Part shown: positions 1 to 14,143 of the stretch, in pieces
How positions within the stretch are numbered: the first letter of the stretch is position 1
Layout: each line of letters starts with the position of its first letter
Source of the DNA: Phoronis ovalis
Taxonomy: Eukaryota; Phoronida; Phoronidae
Direction: 5' to 3'
Assembly: GCA_028565635.1 (NCBI GenBank)
Contig: JAOXYB010034040.1
Span: forward strand, 1-14,143
DNA length: 14,143 nt
Notes under the pieces: model-generated
The model's input: only the letters and a program-made list of their open reading frames with translations
What the model was told of the DNA's origin: nothing
The model's database searches: none
Program-made: the position numbers and the translations under genes

Positions 1-562
1 ACAAAAGTTTCTCCTGAGGGTCAAATCTGAACTTTTACCCTCTTCCCCCCCCCTACCTACTATAACTGGAATGGGCCTCAGACGGAGTAATACTAATAAT
101 AAGCGGAAGCGATTTTACACATTAATCCTTACGTGAGATTTAATTGTCGAATTCTGTTTCTTCCTAGAAGCGGAGCTAAATGTTAGCAACCAAGATTTAA
201 CGTCAGTAACATGCTTCAGGGACCAGAAATGGTCAAAACATGAAAGAAAAAACGTGAAGATGCAATGCCTGATAAGTTAAAGCGACCTTGACCTTTTTTA
301 AATTCGCTTTTCAAAACTCTTGTGCGCAGATAGTGACATATTTTATTTTGAATGAACAAAGTAATAAAATACCGTGCAGCACTGATATATATTCAATTTG
401 GGACTAGTCCGGATTCAATTTACAGAAATTACAAAAAAAATTATAAATGCGAAATTGCGGTAAAGAAAGTTGTTGCCACTAGTCCATGTTGTCCACGTAC
501 GAGTTCCGGGAAGAAAAGTATGATTTGAAAACCGGCTAAGTTACAAACCTTTCGCGCTCATC
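1..562. other. Upstream region and 5' UTR of SLC30A7
   Basis: No gene is recognised here. Roughly the last 90 bases before the ATG are richer in GC and CpG than the surroundings, consistent with a 5' UTR or promoter-proximal stretch. I see no convincing TATA box, and the transcription start cannot be placed. An in-frame TGA at 521-523 closes the reading frame upstream of the ATG. Confidence 0.4.
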
Positions 563-7593
<7,031 letters not shown>

Positions 7594-7735
7594 TGTTGTT
7601 ATAGAAGGTGCAATATACAAGAAGGGATCAGTATGGAACATTGAAACAATTGCAAAGGAATCAAAATTTTAGGAATTCTCACCCACCAACATTTAACTGT
7701 GATGCCAAAGATCAAGTACTAAACTGACAGTGAGC
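7594..7735 (+). other. Proximal 3' UTR of SLC30A7, before the inserted element
   Basis: These 142 bases follow the TGA stop and lead up to the TTAA of the inserted element. I see neither AATAAA nor ATTAAA in them, so a canonical polyadenylation signal is absent until inside the element. Confidence 0.7.
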
Positions 7736-7812
7736 TTAAGGCGGTGTATAGGTAGTGCAGAGGGAGCCACTGTTGCATACATTTTTACCCATCTGTCATT
7801 CCCATTTTAATT

Positions 7813-7818
7813 AATAAA
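7813..7818 (+). terminator. Candidate SLC30A7 polyadenylation signal AATAAA
   Basis: This is the first canonical AATAAA after the stop codon, 220 bases downstream, inside the TTAA-flanked element. Which signal is used cannot be told from sequence. Confidence 0.45.
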
Positions 7819-8119
7819 AATTTGCAAACAGGAGTTAGTAGAAATTAAGGATCTGATTAATTTGGTTAAAGACAATTAAGTGTACGTGCGATTCTATTTT
7901 TTTCCAAAATTATGCCTCATATTTAAATGTTAGCGTTATATATGCAAATTCTGCCAAAATGGCTACCCTTAGCAGTACATGTATGAAATAACATCCGTTA
8001 TACGACTGTTTAACTGACAATTTAACTATCCCAATACCCATCACCTCTAGATTATGTCATGCGGAATGCTAGGATTGCTAAACTATGCATCCCCATGCAA
8101 CCATAACTATACTTTTATT

Positions 8120-8125
8120 AATAAA
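8120..8125 (+). terminator. Second candidate polyadenylation signal AATAAA
   Basis: This AATAAA is also inside the element, in a ttaataaaaatt context like the first. Others outside the element are at 8477-8482 and 8625-8630; any of them could end a longer 3' UTR. Confidence 0.3.
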
Positions 8126-8336
8126 AATTAGTCCCAAAACTTTCAAGGTATTTTTTTGCATAAAACGCTAATTCTATAAAAAAAACTAGAGTGATTATGT
8201 AGTGTTTTAACTAATCGACATTATAACCTTATCAAATAATACTGCATTACTGGTGGATAATACTTACAATGATTGATATTTTAGAGATGTGTATCTCAGG
8301 TAGTCCTTTCTTACAACTACCTATACGCCCCCTTAA

Positions 8337-9928
8337 AATATGATTTCTCTTTTCTTTTCCATACCTTTTATTACTAGATTTCAATTCAAATACCTCATCC
8401 GGTCACACTTGTGCGATTGATTTGATGTTAGCATTGTAACACCTGACATGCACAAAATTCTTCTATTGTAGCGCTGAATAAAATTTTTGAAACATCATGT
8501 TCATATTTGCATGCAAAAAGAAGTGTCAGTGTATCAGTACAGCTAATGTATGAACTATTCAGTAGATTATTATCTCTAGCTGTGACATTGGGTATGTTTG
8601 ATTTATTTGACGGTTGCATGTAACAATAAATTTGCACAAAATTACAACTTAAGTTTTCAGTTTTGTGCTTATATATTTGTTTACAAAAAAATAGAATCAA
8701 TGCTTCAGAACATTTTGTGTAAATGTAAAAAAGTATCTGTTTTCTAGTCTTTATATCGGGCTTTGTATGTTCTTTTGTCACGACGGTGATTTACTTATAT
8801 TTTACTTGTTTTGTAGATGCAGCTTAGACTTTGACATTACTACTATGTATACTTAAAGCAGCTTTTATCAAACCTGGTTTTTATTTTACTTAAATGTATT
8901 TTGAAACAGTTTTCATTTTTTGTCATAGCAGAATTCCTTGTAACGGGAGATAGTAACTCAATGTAACCGGTATTTTTTATTGTTAGTGGATGGTGTCGTC
9001 AGGGTATTTGTGGTATTAAAATGTCAGGTAAATGGGTTTTCTTTATAGATGTCTTCAATTAAGCCTAATCTTAAGTCTCATTACTTATTTTTAAAAATTC
9101 GTGAAAAATATTTTTTTTCATGCAGAATAGATGTTCCTAAAACTTTAACAATCAGTCTCTGTCATAGTGGTATTTTCGGACTTGTGTGGGACATGTATGA
9201 AATTTATCTACAGTATAATGATTCCTTATAAAAATCATTACATACATCCTGTCTACGGGAAAACTGGATCTAAATTTGTGCTAACATGTTTTTAGCAAAT
9301 AACGATACTCCCAAAATTTGTTATTGATCATTTTTAAAATGCACCTGGCATTTTGGTTACTAAATCATAGCGACACCTAACAGACATGCCAAAACTAATA
9401 AAATTTGAAAGTACAATAATTATAATGAAAATCACAGAAATGCATTGAAAATTGAAGACATATCAAAATGTATCATTTTTACAGCATCATTGCTCTCTTC
9501 TATATCACTTCCAGAAACTTTGTGATACTTCACCTACTACTATGGAAATAACTCTAGGATGAATATACAATAGTCCTGAATAATCCGGTATCAAAATTTT
9601 GATCGTTCCCATCAGTTATGGCTGAATAGTCCGCGATAAAATATTTCATAATTAGCCTCTTTTCCTCCTATAGGAACTTCATAAAACTTTGTATATTTTT
9701 GGGATATAACTATAGGCTGAGAATGAATAATCTGCAGAATCAAATTTTTGATTGCTAATTCCAATATAGTTCAAAGATGGTTGGCTGGTGGTCATGTTTT
9801 TGTTCCACAGGGGAGACATGATTCCATGGAATTCTTGTACAGATTTTACAACTAATATAAAAAAAGAAATAAAATAGGCCAAAAAAGCCATGAAAAGGTT
9901 GGCACCACAACATTGTTTCTTATTATAT
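8337..9928. other. Downstream sequence, no gene recognised
   Basis: This AT-rich stretch may include distal 3' UTR. A 117-codon minus-strand open frame (8428-8781) and a 60-codon plus-strand frame (9049-9231) show no recognisable domain or consistent coding signature. A degenerate direct duplication is visible around 9497-9785. Confidence 0.6.
9497..9785. repeat. Diverged direct duplication, spacing about 150-165 bp
   Basis: The two halves share, in the same order, aactttgt (9516 and 9684), taact-tagg-tga (9549 and 9706), gaataatc (9578 and 9724), and atcaaattttgat-like blocks (9590 and 9739). Alignment needs several gaps, so this is an old duplication if real. Confidence 0.4.
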
Positions 9929-9952
9929 TATATATATATATATATATATATA
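9929..9952. repeat. (TA)12 microsatellite
   Basis: This pure run of TA dinucleotides lies 35 bases left of the second MITE-like element. It is followed by a less regular tatatata and gtgtgt stretch to about 9982. Confidence 0.95.
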
Positions 9953-9997
9953 CCTATGTATATATATAATGTGTGTTTGTGTATACCATATTTTCTC

Positions 9998-10022
9998 AAA
10001 TAATCGCCCTGGGCGATTATTT
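9998..10022. repeat. Perfect 12-bp palindrome at left end of MITE-like element
   Basis: AAATAATCGCCC (9998-10009) and GGGCGATTATTT (10011-10022) are perfect reverse complements around a single T. The second arm repeats the element's own end motif in inverted orientation. Confidence 0.95.
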
Positions 10023-10378
10023 AAAAAAACTGCTTTTAGGGGGGTGATTATTAGATGGGGGCATTTAATAGAGAGGGGGCTACTGTTAACATCTTTGTGC
10101 TCCTTGCCTTAATATTTTAGATTTTTTTTAAATTATTGTTTGCGATACATAAGGAAGATTTTGAAGATTGCCAGTTTATCAAACAAAATCGGCTTTTTAA
10201 GCGAAATTATGTGTGCAATCGAATTTTTTTTTTGAAAAGAAAAACTTCCATACCTTAAACAAAGAGTAAGTTTATTTTGTTGGTCACATACCTAGAGAAA
10301 TTTAAGCAGTGTATACATGCTCAACATGGAAATACAATTATTCTGAACCGGTCTGAAAGTCATCGGCAAGAAGCATAA

Positions 10379-10439
10379 ATCACCTCCTGCCGCACTTGGC
10401 ATGGAAATTCTATTGGAAATAATATTGCATGGAGGTGAT
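10379..10439. repeat. Internal inverted repeat ATCACCTCC / GGAGGTGAT
   Basis: Perfect 9-bp arms at 10379-10387 and 10431-10439 are separated by 43 bases. They lie inside the MITE-like element, in its most GC-rich internal part. Confidence 0.6.
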
Positions 10440-10660
10440 CCGAAGTGTGGTTTGTAAGCCAAAAAACTTATTAAAAATAGTACAATATTTCCTTAAAACC
10501 CAAAAAAGAGCTAATCAGCTACACATAATAATGAATTAAAATGTGATTATCTTGTATTAGTGCAGATGGGTCTTCAACCCAAATTGCCGCCCCTGGGGCA
10601 ATTATTAGAGAGGGATTATTGATTTATATTAGTCACCAGAGGGGGCGATTATTAGAGAAA

Positions 10661-10684
10661 ATATATATATATATATATATATAT
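10661..10684. repeat. (AT)12 microsatellite
   Basis: This pure AT run directly abuts, and shares its first four bases with, the right end of the MITE-like element. Its length equals that of the TA tract on the left. Confidence 0.95.
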
Positions 10685-13600
10685 GTAACTGGCACAAACT
10701 CATGTTTTATTGGAAATCCAACTTTTACATGATTGAGTTTAGGTCTGTACTTGCTCAAAATTCAAGCTTTTTGAAATTTCCACAAGGTGGTACGAAAATC
10801 ATTTTCATTAACTGTATTAGTTAACCACACTTTGAAAAGTATATTAACTTATGGTACCTCGTACATTGACATCCAGCTTGGTATATATACCTTGGCAAAT
10901 GCGATAGTGGTCAAGAACTTGTATTCAGAGATTCCGTCAATGCCTACTTTCAGGTTATTGTCTATTATTGGTCTAACTTAGCACTACAGAATGTCATTCA
11001 AGACGCCGAAGCCTAGTATGCCTAAGAAATTGTGATTGTCTTTTTAGTCGTAGGATTTTGAACTGACATCCTGACATAAATTGTGGGCTATACTCAATGT
11101 CAATGTGAATACCCAGTGGATGCGGAATGTAGATGAAGGATTTCCTGCATGCAGTCTTAGATAAAGACATTAAACAACTTCAATTCTTACACGTGCCATT
11201 TGTTGAAAATATTGTGTACCTTTTGATAAACTCATGTCGATTATCATTAAGTATTTGTTAAAAAATCTTTTAAACCAGTGACATTGGCAAGAAACAAAAG
11301 TTTTCGCAAACAGAAGCAGCCTCGGATTAACTTAAATAAGATAAGTCAAACATAAATGACTGGAGTGGATTAGTTCTATTTTCTTTGTTGTACCCTTTGC
11401 ACCACCAAGTACCACATGGATCGCTTTGTAACCATGCTATGACACTAACAGTACAGGAATCCTAATTGTTTTACGCAACTTCCCTGTTTGTTAAGCGTGT
11501 GTAAGGCATTCGTACAGTCCCGGGCGTACAGTTTACATGTAAATCTGGGGGAAATCCAACCCACCTACACGTGCCAGGTATGAAAGTAACACAAAGACGA
11601 GAATGAAATTCAGGTTATATTTAACACGTACAGACATGCAGCCGAATTTCCTTATCACCGACCAATCAGGGCCCCCTTGTTACTATATTGTCTTAGCACA
11701 TTTTCTCTGTACATACCTTTTCTCCAAAAAAATAATGTATGTTAAAACATACAGAGTGTCTGCCTCATTTGGGACATATAAATTTGAAAAATACTTTTTA
11801 AAATGATAATTGCGCTCTCGTATTCAATATGCTAAAAAAAAGCTAAGATATTAGAGATTTTCGTGAAAATATTACATTTACATCAGATTAGAGTCTGTTA
11901 TTTTATTACTGTTGTCTGTTTCGCGTTTTTGTGGCATAACATGTGGAAGAAAAATGTTGTTTTTTTATAGTGTTGTCTCGTTATCAATTCATATGAAATA
12001 TATACATCTAAGAACACCAAATAAAAATACTCAGTAACGATGTGCTATGTTTCTATAAAGCAATGTCATCACATATCCTTGTCTACAGGGATGTTATTTA
12101 ATTGTTTCAAAACAAATAAGAATAAAAATTTTTCTCTTATCAAAACAACTTGCGAAATATTAACCTTTTATTCATAACTAACTTGTAAGATTTTTATCAT
12201 ATTCGCCTATGATACCCCGATTAACAAGATATGTAGACCTACGCAAAACACAGAAACGGAACATGCGCAAGAGTATTTGCTTCAATAATACTCATCGACA
12301 GAAAATCGTTGAATTTAAATAATTCAACTGTAAGCAAATAGTTTATACCTGCATTAATTTAAAACTAAATATAGTAATTAAAACATTTGGCTGGCTGTCT
12401 TTAAACTTAAATGCAAATGCCGCGATATCAACCACCCGCTTTTAACACGTGAAGATTATTTATATCCTTGTTGGTCTAAATGGAATAATAATTATCTATA
12501 CATAGATATACATCCCTCCTTGATGTCAGTAATTTTTAAATTTTACTGTCACATGTTGTTCACATATTCATCACAGGTACTACATGTAAATTTCGTATAC
12601 ACTTAGGACAAAACATTTTGGAAACAAAAAAAAGCACACGTTTTACATTTTTTTAAGCTGCACTTGAAGAGGTAAATGGTAGTGTGAAAATCCACAGATT
12701 ATTATATAAAACAGTTGTATCGTTAACGGTAATGGCGGTGTGAGTAATAGGATTTTGATGTGTGATAACGTGGTTCTAAATATAATATATGACTTCTCTT
12801 TAGCATAAGTAAGTTATCGTATTGGACTCACACAAGTAAACAAATACAGGTACGCGTGATTCCAATGTGACTAATCGCACGCGACTAGGTATATATTATC
12901 ATGATATAGACAAGATTACTTTATAAGATTTTCCAATTTCAACCAAAGATTTAGGTTTATTTGTTGTATTTTAGGGTTTTCATTTTAGAGTAGAAGCAAT
13001 ATGCATGAAAATTGTTAAATTGAACCTTTTTAATATTATAGAATGAAGAAAATAAATTTACTTTTAGCAACCTGTTAAAGATTTCTTCCATTTCAGCATT
13101 AGAAAATTGTGCTATATGTACTAGTGCATGTAATTATGTGATACTCGAATAATTACCCTTAATTGGTCTTCGGTGGTCAGCCTAATATATTTTTTAGTTG
13201 TATGTGCATAACAAAATTTTCGACATAAAAACGTACTTTTGATTCCTCAATCCCTTTATAACATTCACCAAGCAACAAATCGATGTCGCAAAATTGTCAA
13301 ATGCATTTTACAAGGCCTGTATTAAGTGTTTGATTTAAAACTATATGTTTAAAATTAAATTTCAATTTCACACAGTAGCTGAATGCATATGCAGTTAAAA
13401 TTATTTATAATAACCCTATATACACGATTATTTTAAATTAGAAATATCTTTTCAACTGTCATTTTAGCAGGAAATACAAGCTGTCGACAAGGACAGGTAT
13501 AAGCAAGTGTAAATCAAATTTTAAAACTTATAAACTGTATATTGACTTTGGTATTTTATTATTACATACCTTAAGAAAAAATTGCAATGATGCAAGTTAC

Positions 13601-14070
13601 TAAGAAATTAATTAAAATAATAATAATAAACTAGTACATTTGTAATGAAAAGCTTCCAATCTATAATCCAAACGATACACCATAATAATAATTACAACAA
13701 TAATAAAAGTTTAAACTAATTATGCCATCAATTAGGCAAGAAATTAAAATTTAAAACCATGAACGGAAATGATACTCTAAAAGCTCTAGGTATTTTACCA
13801 TTTATTTTTCTTTATATGTTTTTCTTTCAGGAAAAACATTGCCAACATCATGTAGGCGAGAGACTTTGAACTGCAGACACTTGTAATATACTTATAGTAG
13901 ATAAAGCTAGAGTGCTGTCACCCACACACAATACAAACTTCGATTCTCTCTTCTGCTGATAGTGCTAAAATTTCGTAATGCAATGCAAATAGTAATTATA
14001 TGTTAGACATAGAATGCAGGTATATCAAAATTCGGATGAAGTGCATAAAGAATGTGCATACGATATGGAC
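10685..14070. other. Intergenic AT-rich sequence, no gene recognised
   Basis: No open frame here exceeds about 70 codons and none resembles a known domain. The segment 11400-11700 is somewhat richer in GC and contains a CCAAT box (11662-11666). Near 13471-13496 and 13831 there are sequences that could act as splice sites. Short AAT runs occur near 13615-13630 and 13681-13705. Nothing here is firm enough to call a gene. Confidence 0.55.
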
Positions 14071-14143
14071 GATACATCATCATGGACAAACAAATGTTGT
14101 AATCAGTGGTCACTGAGGATGATATATCATCATGGACAAACAA
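14071..14143. repeat. Two copies of a 23-bp repeat, 50-bp period, cut by window end
   Basis: GATACATCATCATGGACAAA with CAA (14071-14093) and GATATATCATCATGGACAAA with CAA (14121-14143) differ at one base. The second copy runs to the last base of the window, so the true unit length and copy number are unknown. Confidence 0.8.

Larger units (their letters stand above)
7736..8336. mobile_element. piggyBac-like MITE with TTAA edges
   Basis: The left end TTAAGGCGGTGTATAGGTAG (7736-7755, plus T) and the right end, reading inward on the other strand TTAAGGGGGCGTATAGGTAG (8336 back to 8317, plus T), match at 19 of 21 positions. Both edges are TTAA, the target duplicated by piggyBac-family transposons. 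A subterminal AGGTAGT repeats at 8298-8304. The roughly 600 bases hold no transposase frame, so this is a non-autonomous copy. The family assignment is inferred from the TTAA and the structure only. It lies just 3' of the SLC30A7 stop. Confidence 0.8.
9988..10664. mobile_element. MITE-like element with ATATTTTCTC inverted ends
   Basis: The left end 9988-10009 begins ATATTTTCTCAAATAATCGC. It matches the reverse complement of the right end 10643-10664 at 21 of 22 positions. Just inside, the left end folds into a perfect palindrome, AAATAATCGCCC-T-GGGCGATTATTT (9998-10022). The right has a related imperfect one around 10582-10603. G-rich copies of GGGGGCGATTATTAGAGA-like sequence recur at 10041, 10057, 10595 and 10641, typical of subterminal transposase-binding repeats. 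No transposase is encoded in about 677 bases. The superfamily is unknown; insertion at TA is possible given the TA tracts nearby. Confidence 0.75.

Noticed and set aside
322-328. GTGCGCA, a match on the minus strand to the metal response element core TGCRCNC
   Set aside because: A degenerate 7-base core is expected about once per kilobase over both strands, and there is only one copy, so it does not show metal regulation.
8428-8781. 117-codon open frame on the minus strand, the longest frame not explained by SLC30A7
   Set aside because: No recognisable domain and no nearby promoter or splice context. Such a length is plausible by chance over 14 kb, even in AT-rich sequence.
10363-10455. Short open stretch in the MITE-like element reading KVIGKKHKSPPAALGME
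   Set aside because: It is under 40 codons, has no match I recognise to a transposase, and is closed by stops on both sides.
11662-11782. CCAAT box (GACCAATCAG) followed about 110 bases later by TATAAA, suggesting a promoter
   Set aside because: TATAAA is common at this base composition and no coding exon follows, so a gene start is not supported.

Overview
This is AT-rich eukaryotic genomic DNA. The only gene I can support is an intron-rich animal gene on the + strand, and it is complete: SLC30A7, encoding zinc transporter ZnT7. Ten coding exons lie between 563 and 7593. All nine introns begin GT and end AG, and they splice to 1,068 coding bases (355 residues plus stop). Short AT-rich introns, scattered MITE-like elements and the divergence from the vertebrate protein suggest an invertebrate, perhaps a mollusc or another marine lophotrochozoan. 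The sequence alone does not settle the species.

Layout. Positions 1-562 hold the upstream region and 5' UTR. Exon 1 (563-639) is followed by a large intron of about 1.8 kb. Exons 2-5 (2482-3673) are tightly packed and encode TM1-TM4 and most of the histidine-rich loop. Exon 6 (4055-4129) finishes the loop. Exon 7 (4867-5002) encodes TM5 and TM6. Exons 8-10 (5448-7593) encode the cytosolic C-terminal domain. The introns contain a 35-bp exact tandem duplication (intron 6), several hairpins, and an open reading extension after exon 5 that could give a short isoform.

Downstream of the stop codon I see no second gene. A 601-bp element with near-identical inverted ends and TTAA at both edges (7736-8336) begins 143 bases after the stop. 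It looks like a piggyBac-type MITE, and it contains the first canonical AATAAA after the stop codon, so the transporter may use a transposon-supplied polyadenylation signal. A second, unrelated MITE-like element (9988-10664) has 22-bp inverted ends, subterminal G-rich repeats and a (TA)12 or (AT)12 tract near each side. The rest, to 14143, is AT-rich intergenic sequence with small repeats. The last 73 bases may be the start of a tandem array with a 50-bp period.

The window does not show a novel multi-gene system. The points most worth checking are the transposon-derived 3' end of SLC30A7, the possible truncated ZnT7 isoform, and the two MITE families.
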